Below, in pieces: positions 11,175 to 23,689 of a stretch of 64,000 nucleotides of DNA. Location: NCBI GenBank assembly GCA_002189035.1, contig NEEC01000020.1, forward strand, positions 868,001-932,000. The letters are read 5' to 3'. Both the position numbers and the translations under genes were made by a program. Every line of letters begins with the position of its first letter. The first letter of the stretch is position 1. The notes under the pieces were generated by a model. The model was not told the origin of the DNA. It saw only the letters and a program-made list of their open reading frames with translations, and made no database searches. Origin of the DNA: Utricularia gibba (taxonomy: Eukaryota; Streptophyta; Magnoliopsida; Lamiales; Lentibulariaceae).

Positions 11175-11234
11175 ACACACAATGGATGATTTTGGAATTC
11201 ATTTTTTTGCAGTGGTTGGTTTTGAAAATCACCC

Positions 11235-11243
11235 CTCCGACTG
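11235..11243. repeat. Right 9-bp target-site duplication of the MULE
   Basis: CTCCGACTG directly follows the right terminal inverted repeat. See the left copy at 2311-2319. Confidence 0.7.
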
Positions 11244-11437
11244 GCCGGTTGGCCGGTTTACAGAAACTGGCAGTTCAGCAACAGCACTTTAACACATATG
11301 TTCACATTTCACAGCAACCAACATACAGGTACGTCGCTTGATTTGGAGCAGCTGCAAATTAAGATCTCACCAGGCAACAAGGGTGATGCTTGCTGCTTTG
11401 CTCCTCCTTTTGCCCCATCTGATTCCCCGCCTCATCA

Positions 11438-13599
11438 TCACCGATGGTGGCGAGAGTTCTTCCTCACAGGTTTTGTGGCTTCTGTTTTCAAGCCTGGCTG
11501 CCGGACTTTCACCCCTCGTATCATCTGCACAAAGATTACAATGATCCAATATCCCTCTTGATGCAACACAGGAAAAAGAACTAACATATTTGCCACATTT
11601 AGTGTCTGAGTAGATCACTATGAAATCCCCTTCCTGCAGTCCATTCATCCTCACAAAATCTCCTGTATATGTATGATAAACATGGAGTTCATCCAACCAA
11701 GATATGTAACAAGAAACACGATGAATTTGTGTGCATACCCGTGTTCTCTAGTAGGTACATTCTACTCTTGTTGTTCGGCCAAAACCTGGAATCCAACAAT
11801 CGATATTCAGCTTCAAATGTACTTGTTTGATTCAATTTTTCCGACTCTACCTTTTTATTCCATGTAAAACTCAAGCCAGAACTAAAAAGTGTACTTGGGT
11901 ATCAAAACAAGTACCGGTAACGCATTTTCCATACACGAGAGGTTCCAATATCTTCCATTGCAATGGAGATTCCGTCTCTGGATTCCAGCTCGGGAAGATG
12001 GCTTTCAGCTTCCCTCTAGCACCACATTTTCAATTTGATCAACCCAGATCGTCTGTGTAATTGCAGCACAACAACATAGAAGAAAGTCAAGCAAGTAAGT
12101 ACCTTCGGCAGCACAATCCTCCCCAGATTACCCACATCACTTTGCTTCAACACCTTCTGCAGCAAAAACTTCAAATTCTTCTCCGTTTTCCATCCCTAAA
12201 ACCAAGCCCAGCGACATGCTTAGCCAATGCGCTAACTTCTCAAACGAAAAACGCAAATTCATGTAAGCATTAGAGTAACAAAGCACCAAACCTGCGGGAA
12301 TGGGCGCTCGCCGTAGGGCTGATCACCGCCGTGATCACCTGCGAACATCGGATCCAACGAAGGGCAGCCTATCGCAGCCCCCGGATCAGAACAGTTTCCA
12401 GTAGACCAGTGAGCCCAGTTGACCGACTGATCACCAAGTTCATCATCACCGTGCAATAGAGATGGATCATTCAATTGGATAGGGTTGTGGCTGGAGCCTT
12501 CGGTGCAACGGTGATTATGCGAATGCACCTTCCTTTGTCTTGCCATTCTTTTCTTCCGAGCCTCCTTCGTTGCCGAGGACCCTAATCTCGCCAATCCCTC
12601 AGCATTTGCACCATGGATCACTTGATGAAAAGGATGATTACCGTACAACAAACCTTGTTGATTGCTGATGAAGCTGGAATTCTCCTGGAAAATGCCAAAT
12701 TGAGGCGGCATCTGCCACACTGATGGGGAATAATCAGTCACTTGTTGATAATTCTCATACGGGTCGCCGTTAAATCCGGGTGTGATCAACGGCAGCGGTG
12801 GCGGCGCCGGGTGTATCGGCGTGATGTAGGGATTAGGATTGGGATCGGGATAAGGAGAATCTGGGTTTTGAAAAAAGTTGAGATCTTGGGACGCTTCGCC
12901 CCGTTTCTTGTGAAGCTGGTGCTGCTCAACCCAATCGAGGATGAGTTTAAGAAGCTGTTTTTTACCTTCTTTGTCGCTTCCCAGACGCCTGGAAGCGGAC
13001 TCGATAGTGGATCTTTTGAGTTTGATGCTTCTCATGTCCTCCGCCGAAATGCAATCCTTGTTCTGTTTCAGCCAGTTCAAGAAAATCGCCGCGAGCTCGG
13101 AGTTGCCGTCAAGGAAACTCAGACCCTCGTTCCCTTCATCGTATGGTGCGACCCTGGTTTCAGGTTGGTGTTCCCCAATCAACTCCTGAATGCTCTCATT
13201 CTGGAAAACAGAAGAGGGATCCCACATTTCATCGCAATCCATATACCCGAGATTCTGCGGCGGCGGCGGCGCGCTGTGTATAGCTGTGGTCTGCCCCGAA
13301 ATCTCTTCCGGGTCGGACTTCAACAAAACCCACGAGGCGGCAGAGGAGGAGGAAGAAGAAGAAGTGGTAACCGCCGCTTTGCCCGGCCCCGGCGCCGGCG
13401 AGGAGGATGAGGATGAGGATGAGGAAGACACATAGGGAAACTCCGGTAGAGGTGGGAACCCGGCGTCGTAGAAAAAGGAAGCGTCATCCACCCCAAGCAG
13501 ACCGTCATCTCCCCCGCCCCACAAACCGTCCACGTGATCCCCGACCAACGCGCCACCATCCCCCGCCCCCCGGACACGCACCGATTCCCCCAGTGTCAC
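11438..13599 (-). CDS. ABI3: ABI3/VP1-type B3-domain transcription factor
   Basis: This family works in the nucleus in abscisic acid signalling, seed maturation and dormancy. Its B3 domain binds RY (CATGCA) elements and its B1 domain contacts bZIP partners. Six exons fit in phase: 13599-12292, 12195-12103, 12015-11915, 11785-11739, 11662-11586 and 11524-11438. They give about 570 residues. Visible parts are an acidic N-terminus with FPPLPEFP and Ser runs, B1 (about 162-235, [18 protein letters not shown]), B2 (about 344-358, [14 protein letters not shown]) and B3 (about 437-545, [52 protein letters not shown]). The exon pattern, with a long first exon and the B3 spread over short exons, is typical. 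The protein is shorter than Arabidopsis ABI3 or maize VP1, with only about 28 residues encoded after exon 5. The start ATG is the first in frame. The MULE begins 195 bp beyond the stop. Confidence 0.93.
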
Positions 13600-14030
13600 T
13601 CATAATGATACCCGAAATGGGCCTCTTCCAGGCACACACACACACACAACAAGGAACAGAAAGCGACGGAGACACGATATCCAATTCAGCGAAGGTACGG
13701 AGAATTCTAGAAGCAACGGGCCCGCCCCGACGTCGGGAGACCGGAGGTTCTAGTTTTTCCACAGATAAGATGAAGCGGTTTTTTTTTTTTTTTTCTTTTC
13801 TTTTTTTGGTTATTTTAAAAAATAATAATAATTAAAGAAGGCATTCATCCGCGTCGTCAACCACCGCACAAGCGTTGCGACGGGAGTGGCGCGTCGCAGC
13901 GGTGCGTCAGCCCCTTCCTTCTTTTTATTTTGCTTCGAGAAATGTGTACCTTGTGGGAGGTACCACTTCAATGCCAACGGTACGCTACTCCCCCCTTGTC
14001 CTTATCTTATCTCCCTTTTTTTTATAAATA
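13600..14030 (-). promoter_or_regulatory. 5' leader and proximal promoter region of the ABI3-like gene
   Basis: The sequence is distinctly richer in G+C than the flanking DNA, with a short CA microsatellite (13631-13648) and a T/C-rich run (13777-13806). It lies directly upstream of the ABI3 start. No transcription start or TATA box could be fixed. Short open frames here are chance frames. Confidence 0.4.
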
Positions 14031-16657
14031 TTTTTATTATTTGGATTTTAATATAAAATCAATACTAAATATTAATAATTATCATATATATGTATATGAT
14101 TGATATGTAGTATGTAATATTACTTTTTCATATCCTATAAAATGAGATCACGTTATTTTCTTGGGTTTGGATTCAATCACTGAAAACCATGTATAGGATA
14201 AAATTTTTGGTAATTTCGAAAATGTAAAAAAATAAAGTAATATGTTTAAATATCAAATCTCATAACATTAGTAGATTTAAAAATTCAAAACAATCTCAAA
14301 TTTGGATCGAAATGTTTGGGCCGTGATTTTGAAACATGATGTTACCTTCCAAATAAAAAAATGTTTGATAAGTTGATCCTCAATAAATGAATATTCTTAT
14401 AACTCAATATATAAAAATGATGGTACACATAAGAAAAAAGGTAAAAGAACCACATAATATACCATAAGCAAAGATTGAGAAATATAAAATTTTACAATAA
14501 TTAAAAACATGAGCATTAATCTCAGAATATATTACAATTAAATTTATTCATAAATAATGATGAGATTCTTCTTATATAAATAAAGAAATGAATCTATTCA
14601 AAGAAAATTACTATTAGTAAATTAAGAAGTCATGATCCAAATTTATTTTTTAATAGGTTGAATTCAATATCATATGTTTTTATTTATTAAGTTGATTCAT
14701 CCATAATCTCTTCAAAAGATTTTGATTCTTTCGTATTTTTAATCTACTAATTAACCCAATTGAAATTATACAATGATTAGTGACATTCTTTTCTTTATAT
14801 TAATTATCTTTATCTTTGTCATCCATCATCTTATCAAAACACGTGTTAAATAATGATAAATCTTCTGAATTTTTTTATATTGATTTAATCCTTTGGACAT
14901 TTTCAAGATCATGCATATCTCGCATCCGAGGGTTTAGAATAAGAACACAGTTTTAATGCACAACGCATGAAATATTCCCATTAAAATTTTTGAAAAAATA
15001 TTTTTTGTAACTTTGTTTGTGCCTCCAAATATATATGTATTAATCAAGTGAATTTTTTTTGTTTTTCATAATATTTTAAATACATTTAATAAATACAATA
15101 TTATTCTAAACATCTGTTTTTAAAATTTATGTCCTAAAAGTATTAACAATTTAGGGTTTAAAATTGGACTAAAATACAGTGGGTAGAAAAGTAAAACATC
15201 CGCCGGTGCAGTCACAATCATATCGGAATCCATGGTTCGAATCCGTGGCCGTGTCCGACTCCAGAAAAAGCGGACGGACACGCCACGCGGCAGAGTACAG
15301 GAAGGTCAGAAAATGGAAAAATTATTTGCCAGATCTGAGAAAGGGATAATTGAAACGTGGGAACTGGGAACAGCAAGCAGAAATAAAGTAGTTCTTTATC
15401 TTTATTTATTTATTTCTTTACGTGACGTCACCTTGTCTTCTTCCTTCCCGCATACTCTGACTCGGTAGGTACCTCTTGAGGAGCCTGAAACGACGCCGTG
15501 GCAGTGGTAGGGTTACACCAGGAAATTTGGCGTCAGCTACTGTGTTTTTTGTATCGTTTTTTTTAAAAATACCCACTTTCAAAACACTGCGTGAAAAAAA
15601 TACTCATCGGATGTGAAAAAAAAAAGACTTGATGTGTGAGAGATAAATGGACAGTGATTATTTTTTTAAAACACCCGTTTTTTGTACCCTAAAAAAGCGG
15701 AGCCCGTGATAAATCATGGGGCTGACATTAATTGGTAAATATGTAACATCAACATGGATGAATTACGAAATTAAACATACTATTTTTGATGTATGAGAAA
15801 AATAATCATCATATATGTAAAAAAAATAGTTTTAATACGTGAAAGAGAAAGTTAGAATAGTTACTTTTAAAAAATTATCACATCAACATGGCACATTCAT
15901 AGATTTATTTATGACTTTAAAGTTTAAAATTACGTCTCTCTGATATTATATGATTTATAAAACCCTAAATTACACCATGGTTTTGAGAACTCCTTTTTCA
16001 TATTAGTGTCTACGTTAAACATATATTTATAAACCTCATTACCAAATCATATAAGGTATGTTTAACTAAATACAATGATGCAAATATATAACTATTTAAA
16101 CTATCATATGAAATGCCTTTTATTTTATTTTTAATTAGTATTAAATATATATTTTATGATTTCGAAAAGCAATTTCTAGGGCCCATTAGGGTTGAAGGAA
16201 GAAAAAACGGGTATTATGGGCTATATTCATGAAACATGGACCTGGGGCCCAATAATGTAGCTCATTGGGCCTATAGGAATTAACGTGTTGTGATCTGTCC
16301 AGGTCAATCTTAATTGGCTGCGTTCATTGGATGTTCCCATAATGCATATGATTAAAAGAATATTACAACTAACAAACTGAATCACCAAATAAGAAGATTC
16401 CAAAATTGAAGAGTGATATTGAGGAGGAATTGAATGTAAGGATCTCAACATATAAAGTGCCATATGCATGAGAGCAAGCATATCAATGTCGTTTTCGATT
16501 TTTCGGATATTAGATGGTTTGTATATGAATATACATGCTTAAATCCGAGGAACATTCTGGATATTGCATTGGATGCTGAAAAACAATTGTTTTGGATGTG
16601 TATACATATATCTAATGGTATGAAACCAAAAGTTATACTGTACTTGATTAATTCATG
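14031..16657. other. AT-rich intergenic DNA, no gene recognised
   Basis: Mostly AT-rich sequence. A GC-richer island at 15190-15520 contains one short open frame (15232-15468) without recognisable domains. Nothing else is supported. Confidence 0.5.
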
Positions 16658-16660
16658 TAG

Positions 16661-16860
16661 CCCGTGTTTGATAGCTATACCGGTATAGATTATTCCAATA
16701 TAAATTTATTCTGATTGAAGTTATAAAAATAAGAAAAGGTGTTGATGGGGACAATTTTATACTTTATAGAAAGTAAAAAAGTATTTCAGGAAAATTTACT
16801 CTTTATTATTATCCCGTATATTGGGATATACCATGTTATTCTTATTACCAAACACGTCCG
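16661..16860. mobile_element. Small MITE with CGTGTTTG-type terminal repeats
   Basis: The left end CCCGTGTTTGATAGCT and the reverse complement of the right end CGGACGTGTTTGGTAAT match except for a two-base length difference. TAG flanks both sides (16658-16660 and 16861-16863), a possible 3-bp duplication. There is no coding capacity. Confidence 0.5.
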
Positions 16861-16863
16861 TAG

Positions 16864-17473
16864 TGTAAATATTAGGTGCACATGATCAAATAAAGTTTCT
16901 AACAAGCATGTCACTGTTTCATTTGTATCCGTGGCACCTTGATATTAGGTGTACATCAACATGTTGTGGCAAGGAGATGCCATTCGTCTATGTTGCCTTA
17001 GTATGAATGGGTGTTACAAAGTCTTCATATATGTCAATGATTGAGAATTATTGGCTGTGTTAGGTATTTTGAGTGTCACCACACAACCAAATGAGGAAAA
17101 ATCTAAAATGTTAAATAAATAATATCTTTTAATGACAAAACAATTTTTATTTTATTATAAATTAATTTGAGAAAAAATATAACATGTATATGTGTAGAAT
17201 TTAATCATATGTGGAATTTAAGGATTGCTATAGTATTATTTATATTACGTATATTTGAAGTAAATTTCAAATGTTTAAATACATTTGATTTAACGTTAAA
17301 TTTATAACTAACATTTTGTTAAAATCTAAATTTTTCCATCAAACAAAAATAAATTATCATTATTATAATTAATTTAATAATATTAAAAATAAAAATTTTA
17401 ATACAAGAATGTCAAGTAATTTTTTCAAAGGCTGAAAAAGCTGATTAAAGCAATCTTTCAGATGTACAATTTT
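16864..17473. other. Intergenic between two MITEs, no gene seen
   Basis: AT-rich sequence with no recognisable open frame or RNA. Confidence 0.45.
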
Positions 17474-17707
17474 AAGGCCATGTTTGATTGATCAGTTTGG
17501 ATAAATTTAAATAAGTATAAAGTATATTTTATGTGTTTTGGTACAAAGGTTTATTAAATCCATGAAAAAAAATAAAAGCATGAGATTTTTTTTTTACGTA
17601 ATGTAAAAAATAAATCATAAGGGGAATATGGATAAAAGCATTTTATTTCAACTAAACTCATACATAATCCTTAATAAACTAAGCCTCTTCAATCCAAACA
17701 TACCCTC
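17474..17707. mobile_element. Small MITE with ATGTTTG(G)ATTGA-type terminal repeats
   Basis: The left end AAGGCCATGTTTGATTGA and the reverse complement of the right end GAGGGTATGTTTGGATTGA align over about 18 bp. No clear target duplication was found, so the limits and superfamily are uncertain. Confidence 0.45.
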
Positions 17708-17880
17708 AAAGAAATAATAATAAAAATCATCTCATGTAATATACAAAAGAAATATTCAAATACCTAACCAGAGCATGGTGCATTGCACTGCTGAAGAGCA
17801 TATTACACACTTCCTGTTGCATCTCAGCAGCACTTTCCACTTGAATAGTTACAGCAGCTAAATCCATCAAGTTTTGAATG

Positions 17881-20800
17881 CTAACAAGCAAAAGCATACC
17901 TGTTGCTAATCCCACCAGCCAATTCAACAGCGATCTCCTGCATGAGAGCCTCTACCAGACTCCCTGCAATCTCCTTCTTCACATCGTTGATCTCCATTTT
18001 CAACTGATCCATCCACCAGGATCCCACAACTTCATCCTTCACCGCCATCTCCATCCCTGCACCACCATCGTCGTCGTCATCATTTTCACCATCACCTGAA
18101 ACCCATCGAGCTTCACTGGAGAACCATGAGCTGATAAGGGCAAGAACGTTGTCCCCTAGGGGAGATTTTGCACTTGCAACTTTGTCTCCGATGTAGCTGA
18201 ACTGGGTTCTGGTTATTTGCATCAATGCTGCATTTACGGAATCATACACGAGCTTCCGAGTTGATCGGTTTTGCCTTCTGTTGGCCTCATATGGCATCTC
18301 CTTGTCATTTAGATGGACATATTTTTCCCCAAGTGATGGATCCAAAGGACTCTCCGATGAATGCCAACTTTCAATGCCGTAGGTAGGGAGTGCTACATCC
18401 TGCAGACCAGAAACGGATAACAATGTTTTGGCTAACATCATCCAGTCCGGTCCGATGTTGCTGTCTTGAGTTGAGATGTGGTGCGTTGCGGGGTGAGATG
18501 TTGCAGTGTCTGCATACATATCATCTGACGATATGGTGCGAGGAACGGTTCCGATTGCCGGTGATTTTCCAATTAAGTTAGGTTCACATGAACTTGGAAA
18601 CAGCCTAGCACCTGAATACAAAATAGCTGGAATGTCATGGCAAGATTGAAGATGTCAAGCAAATGCCAACAGAGAGCTGTATACAAAGTGACAGAACTTG
18701 TACCCCGTTGATTTGGCTTTAAATACTGTGGACGAGCTCTAGCCATACATTCATCTACAAACTGTGGATCCCATACTGGACCTGGCTGTTTCTGGTTGTC
18801 AGCACGGCCTCCATACTGCAGAAGTTGATGAAAACGTTAACTAAAGGTGATGGATTCTCAGTATGAGCAAAATATCCCATGCATGCCTATCAATCCTAAC
18901 TTTCACAAATACTGCATTGTTAATTTGAAGCAATGGGATTAGATATCCGCATCATAACAGCAACCAAGTTGTATGAAAGAATATTGTGATTTTACCATGG
19001 GAGGTAGCATAGCCAAGTTGCCAATTCGGGCAGGGAATAGTTGGTTTGATGACCTCTGCACAGCTTTGTTGAGTGGCTTGGAAGAGGGTGCTAAGGTTTT
19101 GTTGCCAAGGTCATTGGAAAAAGAGAGATTATCATATTTGATGAAGGCTTTCTCCAAACCAGATGCTCTGCTTCCGGAAGAAAATAAACGAGACAGCATC
19201 CCCTTGAATGACACTTTTCCAGTTCTTGTTTTACCTTCTTCCATGCCTAAATCCACTCTGGTATGGAACTCAGCGGAAGAGACAGGAAGGGGTTTTGACC
19301 TGATGAGGTTTCTGGAAGATGGATCTGAATGCCCCTCCATTTTTATTTGATGAAATAAACGAGGCTTTGAATGCTTCACTTCTGGACAAGTACCTTTTTC
19401 ATCATCCAGATTAGGAGCAGGTGACCTTCTTGCTTCAGAAACAGCAAGCATTTCACCTAATGACTTGGAACTTCTCCGGCTAAGCATCCGTTCATTGTGT
19501 GTTCCATCATATGTCAAAGTAGCCCATCTTTCAGAGAGGCGTTTTTTGGCTTCTTGGCAAACTGAATAATCTGGAGAATAAGATATCTGACTATACGAGG
19601 GAGAAGAGAAAGGACTACCAATTCTATTAGCATAATCCCAAGAGTGCCTAGGCAATGGAGACATATTGTCTGAATATCTGGTATGAACATCAGGAAAGAA
19701 TGAAGTATCATCACCCCTGTATTCACCGCAAGGGCCAGATGGAGTCAGTTTTTCCTCTCTGCACAGATGGCCAAGGTGAGGAACCATATTCTCCCTGGCT
19801 GCTTTTGCATCTTCCCTTGGTTCATGATTTTGTGCACTCTCCATGTTCTCAAAGAACATTTTCTCAAACAACTGCCTAGTTTGCTGCAATTGTGGAGAAC
19901 TGTGGAGCTTATCACCACTGGGTTTCACAGGCCCTGGTTTCAGAACCACTATTCGGGTTGGCGGGGCTGCATTTGCACAATGCTCCAAGCATGTAGAACA
20001 CGAACTTGGTTCTGGATGGATTATCTCTGAACATTTTTGACCAAAAACGGCACCCTTTTTCATATGAGCTCCATCCTTACCTATAGCGACAGGATGATTA
20101 TGGTTAGACAGAGCTGTTGCGGGTAAGAGGACTGTGATTCTCCTGTTATCAGGAGGAGGAACAGAATGCAGGCCATCAAGGTTCTCTGAGGCCAATGAAG
20201 TCCGTTCCTGGAGACACTTGAGAAACAAATCTTTGTTGGAAGTCAAGACTTCCAGTGCATCTTGAAACTGCCTAGAATGTCTGTTTCCATCTGTACACAA
20301 ATGCTTTGCTTCAGAGAATTTCTGCCGAACAAGAGCCATCCTTGGATCCTCTTCACGACCCCTCCTACATGGTGAGCTCCAGGACTGTCTCCCTGTTTCA
20401 TAAACATCCTTCAATACCTGCTGATCAGCTCGATTCACAAGTCCGTTCTGGGAACAACTTTGATGAGTTCTAGAACTGATTCCTTGCCCAGATGAATCTG
20501 GCTCCACTCTAGGAATGGCATCAAGTCCCATCAACTTGGCCACCAAGTTCGGTTGGCCGCTTCCAGTGTTAATTTCCTTTGACATCTCTTCTGCAATGAG
20601 TAACTTTATGGGCAGTTCACTTGATCTAGGTGCATGTGCACAAATGCTATTCAACTCAGACGCAACCTGAAAGCATCCCAGAAGCAAGAAAAATGATCAA
20701 AATCAAGTCAGCACACAACGAATGCTTAATAACGTGTTTTGGGGGCATGTTGAATACCTTTTTCTGTTCCAATGAACACATTCTTGAAGCATCTGAAACA

Positions 20801-20973
20801 TTTCCTGAAAATCAAAGTTCTGCTGCCCATAAGCAGCTAAGTTTAAGGTCTCAATTTCGATGACATGGAGCACGTATAAGCCCATAACTTCAACATAAAG
20901 TGAAAAGGGAGGAGAAGGAACCGTTTGTTAGGTTTCTCAGAGAACAGCCAGTATGCATATCCAAGAGGTCCAT
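17881..20973 (-). CDS. TRM (TON1-recruiting motif)/LONGIFOLIA-related protein with DUF4378
   Basis: TRM proteins recruit TON1 and phosphatase 2A to cortical microtubules and affect division plane and cell shape. Five exons fit in phase: 20973-20922, 20804-20758, 20666-18996, 18815-18704 and 18611-17881, about 870 residues. Visible features are SELPIKLLIAEEMSKE, then the VARLMGL-type motif NLVAKLMGLDAIPR (from about residue 73), FQDALEVLTSNKDLFLKCLQ (DUF3741-like), and a basic Ser-rich middle. The C-terminal DUF4378-like region has RKLVYDSVNAAL and EINDVKKEIAGSLVEALMQE. The C-terminus reads to a TAG just after a possible GTATGC donor, so one more exon cannot be excluded. The two short 5' exons are supported by phase only, and their donor at 20921 (GTTCC) is weak. 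Confidence 0.8.
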
Positions 20974-21470
20974 GAATTTCTCTCCGTTGCTTTCTCCGCC
21001 TGTTACATAATCCCTCGGCTTTGATAATCGGCAAACCCACTACAGAACAAAAAGCAGATAAAAAACCCAGCTTTACGCTAGCAGAAAGATAGATAGATAC
21101 CCAGAACAAAGGGGAAAAAGAGAAAAGCACTTGCAATCGTGAAAAAGAAAACTGCAACAACAATATGGAAGCATAATACAAAAAAGAAAAGTTGTTTGAA
21201 GGAATCACACCGGAACAAACCTTCTGAATCCTTGGCCCTCTTCAAGCAACAAAAAACACAGGAGCAAGTGAAGAATCAATCCCAGAGCTCGAAAAGAGTG
21301 AATGCAGCAACATTCCCGTCACCAACGCAGCAGGAAAAACTAAATAGACGACTTATTGCCCAGGAAGCAGAAAGCTGTGTGCTTTCTTTCTTTCGCCTTT
21401 TCTCTTCCACCCATGAACTAACTCCCAGATATCTTCTTTTTTACCGGTATGTTACATGATAATCAATTCA
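20974..21470 (-). promoter_or_regulatory. 5' leader/promoter region of the TRM-family gene
   Basis: The region is purine- and pyrimidine-skewed and lies directly upstream of the proposed start, with intron-like features possible. Open frames on both strands here have no recognisable domain. Confidence 0.35.
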
Positions 21471-22984
21471 TACCGTTAACAAACCACCAAAGAAACCAGC
21501 TTCACGAAAAACGAATCATACCCAAATTGTTGCAATAAATGGTGATCCCATTTCCCATCTCATCCCAGTACATGTGAATTGTGAAGGAAGCCTCTGTAGC
21601 TTCTATCATCAATCAATCACGTGATGTGCGAAATCTAGGGTCCACAATGGGACCCTGACTCGAGACGCCCCCATCTCCAGTCCCCACGAAACCCACAAAA
21701 AAAAAGATGCCTTTAGGGCGACAGGAGTGAGGGGTCAGAGAGTCTACCCGCAATGAAGAGTGAAGGGAGACATCTGAACATCACTAGTTAATGCATTCCA
21801 GCCACAGTAATTGTGATCCAATTGCACTTCAATTTCAAGTATGCGACTGCAGCTGCAAGATATCCAACAGGGTGCAAGTCAAACAGAAAAATTCTTACAT
21901 ATGTTTTGATTTCCGAGGAGGAGGAGAAAAGATGACATTTTTACTAGATAAGGATGTCCACATGTCTGCAACCCAGTGGGCTAAACTTTTCTCCAAGAGA
22001 TAGCTCTGATCTAGCGTGCGTCCGAGTGTCCGTGAGCACTGCTCCACATGCATACGGCACCCAATATCTGAACTCCTGACCCCGTGGGACACTACATGTA
22101 CGAAACAGATACAGATACACAGTATATGGTGCGAGGATGGGCTTTAACGTCGAGGTGGGTTCACTGGTCGGTCATGTGTTGGTAACACAGAAGCCGAATG
22201 CTAACATCCAATGTAGCACTGGAGTGTTACCTTGGGAAGAGAGAAAAGAAAAGGGCAAGAATAATGCTACCTTCATGAAGTTAAAAGTCGGGAGCTTTGG
22301 AGGTAAAGAATTAGAACAAACTTCTACTCTGATCGCAAGTTCACGCAGTCAGGTGTAGCAATGGCCAGCGTAGTTCTAGTTCAGCAACCAGGTTGTAACT
22401 GGTTTTTTGTGTTGTTGACTCGTGAAAGGAATGTAAGTAACCAAATCACCCACACATGAAAGGATTCTCCTCATAGGTAACACATTGCTGCATTGGCATA
22501 AAAACTCCCTATTGCTCTCTTATCTCGTCCTGAACATCCGGCCGGTGATAGCTACAATTCCCCTGAATGGCATGGCATCCCTTGGTGCCGCTCTGTTATT
22601 ATCTGAGGTACGTATTGTTGCTGAGGATTGAAAGGTTCTGATCGCAAGCACTTATAACAATGTCGGCTGAACTTGAAAGAGTCAACAGCGTTGCCCCAGT
22701 GCCAAAGTTAACAGCCTTTCTCATTAGGTTGAGTGACAGGGGAAAATTCATTAGGTACACCAACTTCTCAAGCATTATCATTAATTGCTCCTCTAAGAAA
22801 CAGGTATCAAATCATCTTGATTGGCTCGAAAATGATTGGCTCATAGTACATATAAGATGCAACCAGATAAACGTAATCTTCAATATAAGAGATTATTGGA
22901 TTATTTTAATAATTAATTATTGATAGAATAAATATAATTTAATAATTATTTGCTTTTGGATGATCAAAACCAACTTCCTAATCT
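21471..22984. other. Intergenic, no gene recognised
   Basis: Several short open frames of up to 87 codons were inspected and none shows a known domain. Confidence 0.45.
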
Positions 22985-23120
22985 TACATAAGACTGGGGA
23001 TATGGTTAAATCTCATCATTTCCTACTTTTGAGAATTCAATTGCATTCTATATGATTGTTCCTATTTTATAAAAAGGTGTTTCTTCTTTTATAATAAATC
23101 ATTTGAACCTTGGGAATTGC
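22985..23120 (-). repeat. Dispersed repeat copy (LTR-like), matches 45640-45780
   Basis: The reverse complement contains GATTTATTATAAAAGAAG and then TTTTATAAAATAGGAACAATC, in pieces, and ends near CTTATGTAAGATTAGG. The same order is seen on the plus strand at 45640-45780. A TATAAAA in this context suggests LTR origin. That is inference. Confidence 0.45.
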
Positions 23121-23371
23121 TAATTAACCAAATGATCAAAAGTATATCAGATTATCAAACTTGTGATTTCTCGATTATGTGTGTTCTTGTTCTTTTTCAA
23201 CCAACATGGGGATGAATCATGGATTTCCTCCTTAGAGAGTAAAATGAAACATGCATGAAGTTGATAGAAGTAGTTTCACCCAACTGCTTACAAAACCAGG
23301 TGCAAATGGTAGGCAATTAGAACTTTGAAGAAAAAAAATCATGTGAACATGAAAACAAGTGTGTACCTTTA

Positions 23372-23622
23372 GGCTTTGTTTGGTTGATGTGTTTTAGGTA
23401 TTAGTGGGTTTAAATTATTTGGGTTTAGCTAAACCCAAATATGTGGGTATAAAAATACCCATACCCTTCTTTGGGTATACATATACCCATATTTGAAGGT
23501 ATTACATGGATATAATGATTATTATACTCATATATAAGGTATAATTATACCTACATACCGAACAACACAATTTTATTAAACCTACCATAAACCAACCTTA
23601 TACCATCATATCAAACAAGGCC
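23372..23622. mobile_element. Tourist-like MITE, 251 bp, TTA target duplication
   Basis: The left end GGCTTTGTTTGGTTGATG and the reverse complement of the right end GGCCTTGTTTGATATGATG are near-identical. TTA occurs on both sides (23369-23371 and 23623-23625). The interior has many GGGTATA/TATACCC palindromic steps and no coding capacity. Confidence 0.75.
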
Positions 23623-23689
23623 TTAGTTGCTTTCTCGATACTGACTACCAGAAGCTGCTTCCTTTAATAAGAAGAAACTCTCAAACACA

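Larger units (their letters stand above)
2320..11234 (+). mobile_element. Mutator-like transposable element (MULE), about 8.9 kb, with TIRs and 9-bp TSD
   Basis: The left end (from 2320, GGAGTTTTTACCAAATCC) and the reverse complement of the right end (from 11234, GGGTGATTTTCAAAACC) align as imperfect terminal inverted repeats over about 60 bp. They share blocks such as a C-rich/ACTG stretch, a run of seven A and TTCCAAAATCA. The 9-mers outside them, CTCCGGCTG (2311-2319) and CTCCGACTG (11235-11243), differ at one base. A 9-bp duplication is the Mutator hallmark. Inside are a MuDR-type transposase (+), a divergent gene pair on the minus strand, and palindromic arrays next to both ends and in the minus-gene intron. 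Both genes carry stops, so the element is not autonomous as it stands. It inserted about 195 bp beyond the ABI3 stop codon. Confidence 0.85.

Noticed and set aside
12742-13435. Plus-strand open frames of up to 222 codons
   Set aside because: They are antisense shadows of the GC-rich first exon of ABI3, with Arg-rich low-complexity products and no domain.
15180-15260. Possible tRNA gene (a GGTTCGAATCC T-arm is present)
   Set aside because: No matching acceptor stem, D-arm or anticodon arm could be paired upstream.
18973-20040. Plus-strand frames of 65-125 codons opposite the TRM gene
   Set aside because: They are shadows of the long TRM exon with no independent similarity.
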